From positions 6,882,001 through 6,946,000 of the forward strand of contig OW051471.1 of the NCBI GenBank assembly GCA_932521025.1: DNA of 64,000 nt, in the 5' to 3' direction. The translations under genes were made by a program, and so were the position numbers. Origin of the DNA: Oscheius onirici (lineage: Eukaryota > Nematoda > Chromadorea > Rhabditida > Rhabditidae). The notes beneath the pieces were generated by a model. The model was not told where the DNA came from. It saw only the letters and a list, made by a program, of their open reading frames with translations, and ran no database searches. Positions 9,653 to 20,640 of this stretch are shown in pieces (position 1 is the first letter of the stretch; each line of letters begins with the position of its first letter).

Positions 9653-12016
9653 CTAGACATTGATGACATCGTGAGTGGCCAGAAGCCCTCGTCGTTCCTC
9701 TTCAACCGAAGGAACAAACGAAGCTCTCGACGGCTTGGGAGCTGGTGTTGGATCTGCCAGCTTGCCTTCCTCTAGTAACTGAAGGGGAATGGCTGGATGA
9801 GCAAGACCGACATGACTGTGGACCGTGTTCTGGTTGCTGACCGAACTCATTGGAACAGCCGGTTCATTATTTAGATTATCTGAAAGATCTCTTTCTCTAC
9901 AATAAAGAACTCTCACGAATGTCTTCTCGGATCTGTCGAATAAGCTCATCAGCATCTGCTTCTGCCAGAGAATCTTTGCTCAAGTGGTGAATTATTCCAG
10001 CACCGAATCCATCACCCATTACATTTACCGAGGTTCGGATACGATCACTTAACAATGTGTCTGTAGTTTGAGTTTGAACCTACAGTAGCCAGTCAACAGT
10101 CAGAAGTAAAGAGACGTCCTTGGCGGGAAGACCCACAGTGCTGAGGACAATTCCAATGGTGTCTAAACCGGCAGGGACTGATCCAGAACCAATCGAGGCA
10201 ACGGTGGTAGTTATACTGTTAATAGAAATTTTTGAGCCTAGTTACTATCGAACCTGATAGTTAACAGATCCATAATGGTAAGTTTGACATTTTGCAGTTG
10301 TGCAATGAAAATGACAGCTACCGATTCATACAGAGCTGTTCCGTCCTGTCAAAATAGTTTAAGAAAAACAAATAAAGCTCTAACCATAGTGATCGTTGCT
10401 CCTAAAGGTAATACGAAACGGGTGACTCTCCGGTCAATCTTCAAGTTTTCTTCCAGCGCTCGGAATGTTACTGGCAGTGTGGCACCACTAAATCAATTGA
10501 TTTGAAAAAACTGTTGGACTACCTGGAAGCCGTTCCAAAAGCTGTAGCCAAAGCTTGGAGCATTCCAGTCATGTAGGCAAACGGACTCTTCCTCGTCACG
10601 ACGAAATAAAGTAATGGTAAAGTGAGGAGCGAATGGATCATGAGACCACAAATGACTGTGACGACATACATTGCCAGAGCTGAAAAATGTTGGTAAACTA
10701 TGTAAATCTCTTACCTTGTGCTGTCTCAGCCAAGTTGTCAATGTCGACAATATTTTTGCAGACGAGGGAGAGAATTCCGATCGGGTAACACCTGAACTTC
10801 CGTCTGATCTACCTGTCTTCTACTTACCACATAAGGGCGGAAATCCACCGCATAATGATTGCGTCAAGGACGATGAAAAAGTTGATCATGAGACGAGCTT
10901 GGTCTCCAAGAATGCTCAAAATTATGCCGAATCCGCTGCAGAAGACGATCAATCCTAAAGATTGTGTTAATGGGACTTCTGATCACCTACCAAGAACATT
11001 CATTTCATTGGTATACTCCAAATGAGGTTTTTGAGGCAGATCCGTTGCATTCGTCCAGGTCTCATTGATGCGAATAACTCGGGGTGGACGAGGAAGATAA
11101 TAGGTCTGAACTTGCTGAAAAGTGGCTTGAACAATATTTTCCGGGAACATGTTTCTAAAGTTCACGTTTTGACATTTTAGAGTTTTGTTACCGGAGCTGG
11201 TCAAGGAAGGTGTCCAAAGTGGAGAGAGCTGTGTCTTCAAGAGTCCCTCTGCCGAGCGAATCGATGAGATCAGGGGAACCCGGATGGATGGACGAGACCA
11301 GAATGATTCCTGTCTACAAGATTCTCAGTTTGATAGAGATTTTTCTCTTGCAGTTTATGTTTCCCAAAGCAGCACCCCGTTTGAATTCCGCGCGCAAACA
11401 AGAAGTGCCCGAAGTAGGAAAAAAATGCTGATTTTGATCGAACTCTTGGCTTAATAACCCTTAAGAATTGTTTTTGAGTACTTTAGAAAATAGGCAAAAC
11501 CCTATAACCTAAAAGGAATCGAACCTGAGGCATGGTTAGCTTCGGTTTGGCTGATGAGTCTAGATAATCAACACTTGCATCATTTCAATCAGCAGTTGGT
11601 TGGGGCTCGCTTTAAAGTTCTTTCTCAAAATGTTTCTCTAATCGAATAAAGTAATTTAACTACAAAAAAACCTTTAGTGGAAAAAGATAAAAGCTTACAA
11701 ACGTGGACAGGAATGTGGTTGTGAGATAATAGCAGACTGTGATAATTCCGATCCGTCTGGCATCTTTGGCTCGAACTTGAGCAAGTGCCGATATGACTGA
11801 AGAGATGATGAGAGGCAAGATCATCATTTCAACGATTTGCATGAAGATTTCTCCCGGAAAGCCGATCAAACTGATGGTGTCATTGCTGAAACACTAGACA
11901 TGAATTGAGAGAAGGAGAAACCTGGGGTTGAATGGTCTGATCACGAATCCGATGACAACTCCGAGAACCACAGATTCGATGGTCAAGACAAGCAGAAGGT
12001 CCTTTTTGAGTCCCAT
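9653..12016 (-). CDS. SLC1-family excitatory amino acid (glutamate) transporter
   Basis: Start [20 protein letters not shown] at 12016 opens TM1. Later exons give the EAAT hallmarks in order: [35 protein letters not shown], an extracellular loop with the glycosylation site [23 protein letters not shown], the sodium-site region [20 protein letters not shown], and [20 protein letters not shown]. The C-terminal tail is cytoplasmic and ends HDVINV. The protein imports glutamate with sodium across the plasma membrane (glt class in nematodes). Most introns are 36-45 nt; one between the second and third coding exons (about 11327-11695) is some 370 nt and holds nothing recognised. In the family motif TSSSSATLPITF this copy reads [12 protein letters not shown]. 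Confidence 0.92.
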
Positions 12017-12390
12017 GGCGGGACCAAGGTCCTGGAACTGTTAGTTTGTTTGGACTAAAAACGGATTTTGAAGGAAAAAGGAACAGTTCGACAAGAGCAT
12101 TAGATTTACAACAGTCTGAGAGCTATCGAACTCTGGGAGATAACAAAGATGATTCTCCGTCATCAATCTCTCGTTCTCTCACTGATTTGTCTTTGATCCC
12201 TCTTATTAAAACGCTAAATTTTGCTAGGAATCCGGCTATCACGTCCCTTTTTCGAAATAATCCCCTTTTCACTGTTTTCAAGTCCCTCTATGGTTTGGCA
12301 CTCTGAAGCCGCAGGTGACAAGTTATGTCCTGTCGAGAATTTAGTCAACAATTAAGTTTTGACCTTGGAAAAACTTGGAGAGTTCTATTA

Positions 12391-13275
12391 CACCGCTTTT
12401 CATAATTATAGGTTCACCTCTGATTTTCTCACTTACAATGGATAGAATTGGCCAATATATAAGCTGGAAGCTCAGAAAGTACCTCTGATTGGGTGTGCAC
12501 AATTGGAACACAAAATAACCTCGATTTGGAGCTCATCCGAAAAGTCTATTTTGTACTGGTGCACGGGTGGGAGTCGGTAAATAGCTCCTAACTCTTTGGG
12601 ATTACAAGGAAACTGGCTCAAACTTTGGCAATACGTTGTTTTTATATTATGTGACACTGTCCTAGAATATGAATTTGCCATATACAAGAGGTACCGATTT
12701 CCACGGTGTGCTTTTTGAACATCTTCAAGGGCGCCCATTTTCAGTACTAATTTTGACGCAGACAGGTCCGCGAAATTAAAATTAGTTCATGGCCAATGTT
12801 TCCTCACTGATTCTATCCATCTTCTAGGACAGTATTACATAATATAAGAACAACGTATTGCCAAATTTTGAGCCAGTTTACCTGTAATCCCAGAGAGTTA
12901 GGAGCGATTTACCGACTCCCACCCGTGCACCAGTACAAAATAGACTTTTCGGATGAGCTCCAAATCGAGGTTATTTTGTGTTCCAATTGTGCACACCCAA
13001 TCAGAGGTACTTTCTGAGCTTCCAGCTTATATATTGGCCAATTCTATCCATTGTAAGTGAGAAAATCAGAGGTGAACCTATAATTATTATGAAAACGTGC
13101 GAAAATAGGAAAACGACTGGAAATGCTGAATTCTACTACTGAATTCCTTTAAAATATGGCTACTGGGGTTTTTAAACACGCCGAATCGATTGAAAAACAT
13201 ATCAGAATGTTTTGACAAACGCACGCCGCGCTAGGTCGAAAAACTGGGGTGAACCTATAATTATGAAAAGCGGTG
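12391..13275. mobile_element. Palindromic MITE, Tc1/mariner-type ends
   Basis: The element is 885 bp and starts and ends with a 28-bp terminal inverted repeat, CACCGCTTTTCATAATTATA followed by GGTTCACC, identical at both ends. It is flanked by TA on both sides (12389-12390 and 13276-13277), the target duplication of Tc1/mariner elements. Inside are two long inverted arms, about 12398-12660 and 12838-13094, nearly identical, around a spacer of about 180 bp. The right arm ends in a degraded inner copy of the terminal repeat at 13071-13098. No transposase is present, so it is non-autonomous. It lies in the upstream flank of the glutamate transporter. Confidence 0.85.
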
Positions 13276-13592
13276 TAGTGTTGTGAGGTAAGACGTCGTC
13301 AGGCGACGAAATCGGCTGGTCTGATTGAAATTGGGAGAAAGACTCGAACTGATGTTCCATAAAGACAATTGAAAAAAACAAGGAAGTGATATCAAATGCT
13401 CTTGCTCTGTGAAAGGGGTTGTGGGTAAGGGACAGAAAGTAGTGTGGACTGTAGAGGGGACAGATGGTATGCTAAGCGGACGGTAGGCTGATCACATTTG
13501 AATGCGAACATGCGTAAGCGAGGACTTTTAGTCCGACAGACAACGTCAATGAATCTGTTTATTCTTAATCGACCAGTAACAAAGAATACCCA
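13276..13592. repeat. Intergenic segment with a GGCTGGT hairpin tail
   Basis: At 13293-13320 lies ACGTCGTCAGGCGACGAAAT followed by CGGCTGGT, a hairpin plus tail also found at the 3' end of the SINE at 23366-23394 and, inverted, at 61381-61411. No tRNA-like head was seen upstream because the MITE abuts here. The rest of the interval shows no gene. Confidence 0.45.
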
Positions 13593-14179
13593 TCAGAAGA
13601 TCTGACAACATTCAGACAGCAGTTCCGTGCACTCGGCTTCCGTCTCGCCATTTTGCATTCGTTCTGTCGCCGTTTGAAACTTCTTCCGTTTTCGAGCTGT
13701 CAGGAACTTGGCGAGTGCCTGGAAATATTTGATGATAGTTTGGAAAAAGAAGGGAATACGAACCTTGTACATTTTTATGGTGCCTATCACATTGAAGACA
13801 CGCCCACACATCGTTATCATCATAATGAGCACCGGATTCGGTTCTGTAACCGGCTCTCTGCCGTCTTCGGTCGCATTTGTTCGTATCCCTGAATGACTTT
13901 TGACCCTTGTTGCATTCCCTCTTACCAGCTTCAATGAACTTTTTCTCAACAGTAGCCTCAACAACGTCTTTATCTAATTGAGCTTTAATGAGAAGAAGAG
14001 CCGCTCCGGCTACGTTCAACAACAGTCCATAAGTGAAAAGTTCCCAGCAACCTAGAATACTGATCGATGTGCACAAGAGGCAGAGTACCTGGTTTCCTTC
14101 TATTCGCTTTGAAGACTACCCATTTCTCTTTCCACGGCATGTTCGCATACTGCCGACGGCGGGCTGCTCGTCGAGGCAT
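13593..14179 (-). CDS. Small two-pass membrane protein, hypothetical
   Basis: Four exons starting MPRRAARRRQYANMPWKEKW at 14179. A first membrane segment CWELFTYGLLLNVAGAALLL is followed by IKAQLDKDVVEATVEKKF, then, after a 38-nt intron, a polar stretch (TEDGREPVTEPN), a second membrane segment VLIMMITMCGRVFNVIGTI, and a basic tail LTARKRKKFQTATERMQNGE ending CTELLSECCQIF. The splice phases are consistent throughout. No family is recognised. The Arg-rich N-terminus and two spans suggest an internal membrane protein; that is inference. Confidence 0.7.
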
Positions 14180-14392
14180 TTTTGTTCTGTGCAAAACGGA
14201 AATTTGTCGTCAAGGGGAAGAGGTGAACTGAACGAAAGACGCTTCAAAACAGGGATGAGACAAGACGTGGAATCGATGTAGGCTTCCTGTGAGATATCCC
14301 TTCTCAATCACTCTAATGGCCGCCTGGATTACGGAGGAGGCTTCTTTCTTCAGTCGTTTTCTCCGTGAAACCTTTCAAAGTTTGAACACAAT

Positions 14393-14911
14393 TCATTCAG
14401 ATGCAAATCGGCGAAACTGTCTTCTGCTCATGTGAATCACGACTGTATAACAATTTTTATCAACAAAATAAAGATGTGCAGTTTTGGCCATGACGATCTG
14501 AAAGTTTGACTTATCCGAATGATCCTTACTGGGGAAGGGCAAATCCAGGTGATCTGATGCAAAGCGCCTAGGAAAGAAGTCTTCAATGTTCAAAACGCTC
14601 TGAATGTTAATGATAACTGAACGAGTAATAATCGAGAGTTTCACTTGATAACAAAGATCTGCAACAATGGTCTTTCGATAGTCCATCGATACCATTCGAA
14701 CAGATGTGTCACTCACCGGCTATAAACACAGGACCAGCGTAATCTCACCAATGATGTTCCTCTCCAATTGTTCCATCTAATGTGAGTGATAGAAATCAAA
14801 CTGTTTGTTAATATTTACTTGGCTCTTGTTTGATCACGGAATCACGGGTTCCCGGTCAAGTAAGAAGGTTTTCCAGACTCCCATCTGGTGCATTGTGTCT
14901 TCGAGCGTCAT
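14393..14911 (-). CDS. Small hypothetical protein, exon structure uncertain
   Basis: A start at 14911 gives MTLEDTMHQMGVWKTFLLDR; in-phase splicing then adds MEQLERNIIG and, after an acceptor near 14660, DLCYQ. From there two readings fit: an uninterrupted frame ending HMSRRQFRRFASE at 14393, or two more tiny introns giving SVLNIEDFFPRRFASDHLDL and a stop at 14460. No signal peptide, membrane span or known domain. It faces the acid phosphatase gene head to head, so the two may share a promoter region at 14912-15017. Confidence 0.4.
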
Positions 14912-15017
14912 AATCCACCCACGTCCTTTTCTGTGATAAGAACTCGATTTTTAACCAATACTTTTGCTTTTATCAATTGAACGGTTTTCTGGTCACCAAT
15001 TAAACTTTTCAGAAGAG

Positions 15018-16610
15018 ATGATAGTCCTCCCTTTACTACTCACTGTATCGGCTGTAACATCAGGAAGAGATCTGAAGTTTGTTCAAGCCATTTGGAGGTA
15101 AGATTTTCTTGAAGTCTGGTTCCCAACATTGTAGACACGGAGACCGAGCTCCAACTGGACTTCCGTATCCAAATGATGTTTACAAGGAAAACTCCTGGCC
15201 ACGAGGCTGGGGACAGCTGACTTCAGTTTGTGATTCATATTGAGAAGTATAAGGTGTTCTGTTCAGATTGGAATGGAACAACACAATGAATTGGGTCAAT
15301 TTTTCCGTCAGCGGTACAGAGATTTCATTAACTCTTCCTATGTTCCCAACCAGGTTGGTTCTGCTGTTCTTGAAGGTCCAGAAATAGGCATATTACGCAA
15401 AAGGTTGTTATCTAAAGCCTACTGCAGATAACTATGAACTTTTGATGATTTTCAAGGAAGAGAGCAAAACAGTTCTTTTTTGGTTTTCGTGGAAAATGTT
15501 CAGGCCTATATGCGATCTTCGGACACGGACAGAGCATTGGCTTCGGCACAAGCCTTTCTCTCGGGCATGTACCCGGCCAGTGGGAATTTGCAATGGGAAC
15601 AAGGGAATTTATGGCAACCAATTCCTGTGCACGGGGCTACTGCTGGTGAGAACGACTGGGTAGTTGGTAGAAACATGAGTAAACAATTGTATTTTAGCTA
15701 TGCAAAGGGACGTCAGTCAAGTGTCCAAACTACGACGTGATTTACAACGCCGATGAGGCTAGAGATTCACAAACATACACGGAGGAATACAAAGACTACT
15801 TTGCCATGCTGGCTCAACAGAACACAACAGGAAACATCCATTTTAACTACTCAGATGTGAATGGGATCTACGACACAACTAGAGAGACGCTTCACAACCT
15901 GACAGATTTACAGCCCGTTTGGATCAATCAGTCTTTTCCACAATACGATGGAAAGTGAGGTTCTTTTAGGAATACTCTAAAAAAGTTGCATCAGAACAAC
16001 GTTGGAAATATCGACTGAACTGAGGAGCATTCGCTACTTCAATCAATTTGGAACACAACAAAAGTCCCAGTTCTTTGGTGGATATCTTCTGAACAACTTC
16101 ATTTCGAATGCCCAAGCAATAGCAGCTGGTATCCAACAAAATCCGGACAGAATGCTGTGGTATTCCTCGGTTGGTCATTTTTACTTTGATCAGAAAGTTA
16201 TTTTCAGCACGATACAGTTCTCTCAGCACTCATGTATACCATGGACCTGGGCAATTCCGAAATGCCCCCGTACGCTGCCTGTTTTTTCATGGAGGTGTAC
16301 AATAACGATGGAGCCTACGAAACGGAGTTCTTCTACAGAAACAGCTCCAAAGTTGAGCCATACAGACTGACAATCCCTGGTTGTAGTCAACCGTGTCCTG
16401 TTGACAGTTTGGCGCAAATTTATAAGGACGTGGTTGAGAAAACTGCAGATGACGCATTTAAGGTATTTTCTTGTACTCAAGTCTACTAAATTCAATTTTC
16501 AGAATTGTGGTGTTCAAACGGTTCAACAGTGTTCCTCACAAAACAATGAGGCCGGCCGACTGAAATATATTTTCGGTATACTGCTGCCTCTGTTCGTGGT
16601 GCTTATCTGA
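15018..16610 (+). CDS. Histidine acid phosphatase, secreted or GPI-anchored
   Basis: Starts MIVLPLLLTVSAVTSGRDLK, a signal peptide, seven bases after a TTTTCAG acceptor. The catalytic RHGDRAP motif is completed across the first intron and followed by TGLPYPND. The family core follows: GWGQLTSIGMEQHNELGQFF, AYMRSSDTDRALASAQAFLS, and the HD motif as HDTVLSALMYTMDL at 16208. The C-terminus has a Cys-rich spacer and a hydrophobic end (YIFGILLPLFVVLI) typical of a GPI or membrane anchor. It belongs to the branch-2 histidine phosphatases (nematode ACP/PHO-1 type, often intestinal) and hydrolyses phosphomonoesters in an acidic lumen or outside the cell. Both catalytic motifs are intact. Confidence 0.93.
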
Positions 16611-17249
16611 ACATACCGGTACAAGAGCAGGTGAAATAAATAGAGTTTTAATGGGTTCTCTAAAACTAATAATCTAACTGGTGTGTATTCGAATGGCCTC
16701 TGAACAATGGTCAAGTTGCAAGCTGTTGTGACACGAGCCATTAATCAGGATCTTCGTAGTGAAACAGGTGTCTCGTGCAAACCCCTTTAAGGTCCAACAG
16801 ACTGGCCGTCGTCAGGAAATGGCTTCCGCTCACCTGGCTCCAACAGTCAGTCTGCCTGCTTAGGGCAATTACGTCTCGCCTCTGTAATAACATCCGGCTC
16901 GCACCTGAACACACAAAGTGCCAAACATCCTCCCTCAAATTGACTACTGAAAACGAATTTGGATGGTTTCTTCAAGTGGCGTGTCCTGTGTAAGAGAATA
17001 GAGAGGACAGTCTAATAAACACATATGGTGTTTATGGGGACTGGTGTCGGAAGATTGACAATCTAAAGGTCACCGAATACGTGTATCCCATTTCAACAGA
17101 AACAGGGTTATGCCATTGGTACAAGCGGTACGAATCTTTCCGAAAGAGCACTAAGGACTGATTGTTTTTACCAAAAGAAGTTCTCAGAAAGATATCATTG
17201 TTTGGAAATAATACAAAAGCGTTAAAAAGCTAACTGTAATTAAAAGTCT
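16611..17249. other. Intergenic; possible decayed coding stretch on plus strand
   Basis: One plus-strand frame is open for most of 16775-17160 with a single interruption. Its second half (GVYGDWCRKIDNLKVTEYVY, then GLCHWYKRYESFRKSTKD) looks protein-like, with aromatic and charged residues in a natural mix. No start, domain or family was recognised. It could be an unrecognised two-exon gene or a relic. Confidence 0.3.
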
Positions 17250-17585
17250 TCAGAGAGCAATAAAATGTAACCTTTTGTAAGAAGATGTTAGCTTCTTAGG
17301 AGCGCCAGGACTCGCGTCTGAGAGAAATGAGTCTTCGATCTCTTCCAGAGAAATTTCTACAGTGCGGTCAGTTTCTTTTACATAAAATAGTTGAAATATA
17401 AAAAGGAAATTCAAAAAAGTTTCCCAAACAATAGCCCTTTGGCGACTCACAAATCGATGTCTTTGTTGATGGGCGGGGCGTAATCCTCGCACCGTCCTCG
17501 TTGCATTCGTCTCCGATGCTTTGCGGTCAGTTTGTTCTTCGAATTTGTACCCAACCGGGCCACCAACACCTTCTACCCGAACCAT
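17250..17585 (-). CDS. Small hypothetical protein
   Basis: Start at 17585 gives MVRVEGVGGPVGYKFEEQTD, then RKASETNATRTVRGLRPAHQ and, after a splice near 17450-17380, TVEISLEEIEDSFLSDASPG and a stop at 17250. The donor that keeps the longer product in frame is a weak GTCGCC; the better GTGAGT donor 1 base away would truncate the product early. Thus either this is a short basic protein of about 50 residues or a two-exon protein of about 90. No domain seen. Confidence 0.35.
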   Translation of the reverse strand: MVRVEGVGGPVGYKFEEQTDRKASETNATRTVRGLRPAHQQRHRFVSRQRAIVWETFLNFLFIFQLFYVKETDRTVEISLEEIEDSFLSDASPGAPKKLTSSYKRLHFIAL

Positions 17586-18427
17586 ACTTTTTGTTGTCTC
17601 TGGAACTTTCGATCAATTCGCTGCACAGAGCTCATCGAGTTGGCAAAGTAGTCGTGACTAAGCCGACATCAGAAGTAGTTTTCATTGAGATTTGAAATTG
17701 TAACTGACACAAATAGATTTCAAGATTGTTTCCAAGATATATTCTACTGACCACTGTTAACTACCAATCTTTTGTTTTTATTGTTTCAGATCTCACAAAA
17801 ACAAGCTTTTCTATGCAGTAAACATTGATCGTGATTTATTTTCCTTTTAGCTTCTCACAATCTTAGGGATGTAATGCTCACTGGTTTTTTTGACCAAAAA
17901 GATCGATAGTTGTGGGTTTCTTGGGGTAGCACGCTACCCGCCGACCTCTGAATCATCGACACCACGCCGTGAGAACCATCTACATGCATAGTTGAGAGCG
18001 CTCGGATTTGTCTATACTCTTGTTTTTGTTGCGAAACAAACTAATGTTGGCCTTTGTCGTCCATAAAAAGGATCTAACGACTCTTAGATCAAATATTCTC
18101 AGCCATTTGACTCTGAATCATCTTTTGTCTGACCCACGATGCTATTTTCTGATAGTCAAACTCGGTTTGAAAATCCTCTAAACTACCGTAATCTACTCGC
18201 CAGCCTCTAGTCGGCCTCTGCCAAATCGATTCCTCGAAATGTTGTTTTCATCTGGCCGGGGCCCTCTATTGATCTACCGTATACTCGCCAGGGGACACAC
18301 TGGCACTTCGACTATTACCTGACCAAAAAGACTCAATCGGGGTAGAATTGTCCAGATGTGAAGCCTGTTTACCTATAGACAGCTGTGCGGTTTTTTGGCA
18401 TGTCAGTCGCCGAACAAATTGGCAGAT
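17586..18427. other. Long intergenic region
   Basis: About 840 bp upstream of the gene at 18428. It contains two similar GC-rich phrases, CGCTACCCGCCGACCTCTG near 17931 and CTCGCCAGCCTCTAGTCGG near 18197, and CCGTATACTCGCCAGG near 18278. No open frame of note, no tRNA and no terminal repeats. Confidence 0.3.
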
Positions 18428-20480
18428 ATGACGAGCAGTTGGTTAGGTGTCGGTGGTCTTTCTCCACTCATAGGTGTGGAAGAAACTAACCGAAAAGTTT
18501 CAGGGTGCCTTAGTCCTCGTCCGCCGTCTTTCGAGCAGGAGAAAATGCTGTCGGGCAGTTCTCACAACGAGCCGCAGTCCTTTGTCAACACCACTAAAAA
18601 GGTAGCTACTTTCACTTCATGTTCCTTCTTTACAGACTTCAAACCAGTGAAAATATATTTTTGACTGAACTGACTTTCAGGACGCCACTTCGAACCTCGT
18701 GGATTTGGAAGATATTGTTCTCAAATGGGCAAAGCTAATCTTTGACACCACGAAGAGCAAGAGCGAGTCCAAGATCAAGAAGAAGTACATCTCGGTGAGT
18801 GCTTTTTTCCTTCTTTTGTCACTGAGAGACTAGGAGATTGTTGCTCCCATACGCAGAGACAATGAGATAGCAGTAGTCTGAAATTAATAGGCGTCCTTCC
18901 CCTGAGGTTGCGATCCCCGGATGAGAGTGATGCGACTCATTTCCGAGTTGTAATTGAGCAGCTCAGAGCCTTCATTAGCACTTGATCTCGTTTCGGTTGA
19001 GCCGATTATGGCGGGACTGGGTGCGAGGAGTGCGGCACAGGTGACAGCCAGCTGGACAAATTGTACAAATCGAGAGAGACTCTCTGGGGACCGTCGATGA
19101 ATCAGTGATTTGACCCGGGCTAGACCTAATCGCGTAGGAAAGACCCATTAATTGTGCCAACAATACACAGGGTCCTCTCTCTTGGAAATGCACGAATCGG
19201 GAATAAATTAGTCCATTAGATGATTGCCGAATATTTCAGTACAACATCAACTGGACCAAGCTCTTCCAAGAATCTCTCGAGCCCGAATATCTCGAAGCTC
19301 CGAAACTGAACCGAGCTGTAAGAGAAAGAAAGACAGTTGAATGACATCTTTTAGGGCCCTACCAACGAAAAAGTTCTTTTCAAAACTACCTTCACCAATA
19401 CTACTCAAAGAGAACAGGAGTACTCTTTCAAGACGGAGAGAGCCACCAGGTTGGTCATTTGCTGAATTTGCTTTCATTTTTTGTCACCTTGAAGGAGCAC
19501 TTCGACTGTCATCATTGAGAAAGGAGTCTGTCGTGGAATGGAGGTTTCTTTGAAGCTGAAGACTCCTTGCGAGGTTGTTGAGGCTAATGCTGGTTTCCAT
19601 CAGGAGGTCATGCTCAATCACATTGGAGAGAATACTCAAGAAGAAGAGCTCGTCTGGGGAGTCGACTCCAATGTTCGTGTGCCTCCGGCCTCAGAAACAA
19701 TGGCCGAGCTCGTGATTCTCGAGGAGCAGATCAAGAAGGACTTCGTCATTCAGAACCGTCTTTCTGGAAAGGTTCTGGTCACTGGTAGGCTTTACGGTAT
19801 TTTGAGAGAGGGAGACACTTGACTGACACTTGACATAACCAGAATTTGCATTCGAAGTGCCGCGCCGTGACGATTAGGGGTATTGCCTTCTAGGGGCGTT
19901 TATGTTGCGAAAAAGTGTCCTTGAATTCTTTTCAGTGACGAATCTCAAGGAGAACAACAGTCTCATCACCGTTCTTGAAGGAAATATCGCTGAGATTATC
20001 CGAGCCATGCCGGACCACACTGCCAAGGGATTCTCCTTCGAGGGAAATGTAAGTGTCGTCATTAAAATGCACGCAATCAGCATAGAGGCTCGCTTTGATG
20101 TCGCCAGATGTGTGATTTGTCTTCCAATCTCGAAATATGTCGTGTGCTCGCGCGACCAAAAAGACAGGTCTTTCGGAGGGCGCAAAGTTGCCTTTTTTTG
20201 TTCGACGATATGGCCTATTGAGGCAAGTTTAATCGATCGCGAACCTGTAACTCGGAGGATAAAACTCGTAATTGCGGAGACTCGTGAGAATCTGTCCCGA
20301 AGCCCCTAATCAAATTGCACTGGCTACCCGCTTATTACCGTTATTAGCCATGAGCCGGCGAATAAACAAACGGAATTCCAGCTCGTCAAGTACGAAACGC
20401 GTGGATCGTGTATCTTCAAGTTTGGAGTCGAGCAGAAGGTCAGAATCAAGGAGACGGCTCTCGACAGAAAACACTATTGA
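18428..20480 (+). CDS. Nematode protein resembling aerolysin/ETX-MTX2-type beta-fold
   Basis: Start at 18428 (MTSSWLGVGGLSPLIGVEET) follows a disordered N-terminus, then LVDLEDIVLKWAKLIFDTTK and YNINWTKLFQESLEPEYLEA. The core is a Ser/Thr-rich beta region: VLFKTTFTNTTQREQEYSFK, RATRSTSTVIIEKGVCRGME, VSLKLKTPCEVVEANAGFHQ, LVWGVDSNVRVP, SGKVLVTVTNLKENNSLITV, and a C-terminus TRGSCIFKFGVEQKVRIKET. The alternation and the S/T strands resemble the aerolysin/ETX-MTX2 superfamily, whose animal members include host proteins; this assignment is by pattern only. There is no signal peptide, so it is probably cytosolic. Introns at about 18795-19239 and 20050-20379 are longer than usual here; the first contains a minus-strand open frame. 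The gene appears intact. Confidence 0.65.
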
Positions 20481-20640
20481 AACTGTATGTGATTATTGTA
20501 TTCGGCACACCGGTTGTTCTTATTTCCTCTGTAAATCTCAAAAATAAAGTGCTTTAATGTTCTTTTTTGAATACCATCTAATCTCCTGAACACGCACTGC
20601 ACATCTCGAGACAGTTATCAGTTGCGGATTATAACACTCA

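Noticed and set aside
9494-9660. Heat-shock element TTCTAGA upstream of the small heat shock gene
   Set aside because: Only one half-palindrome, overlapping the neighbouring gene's stop codon; not a proper TTC/GAA array.
12472-12738. Minus-strand 88-codon frame as an independent host gene
   Set aside because: It lies wholly inside the MITE arm and spacer and is mirrored in the other arm, so it is treated as part of the element.
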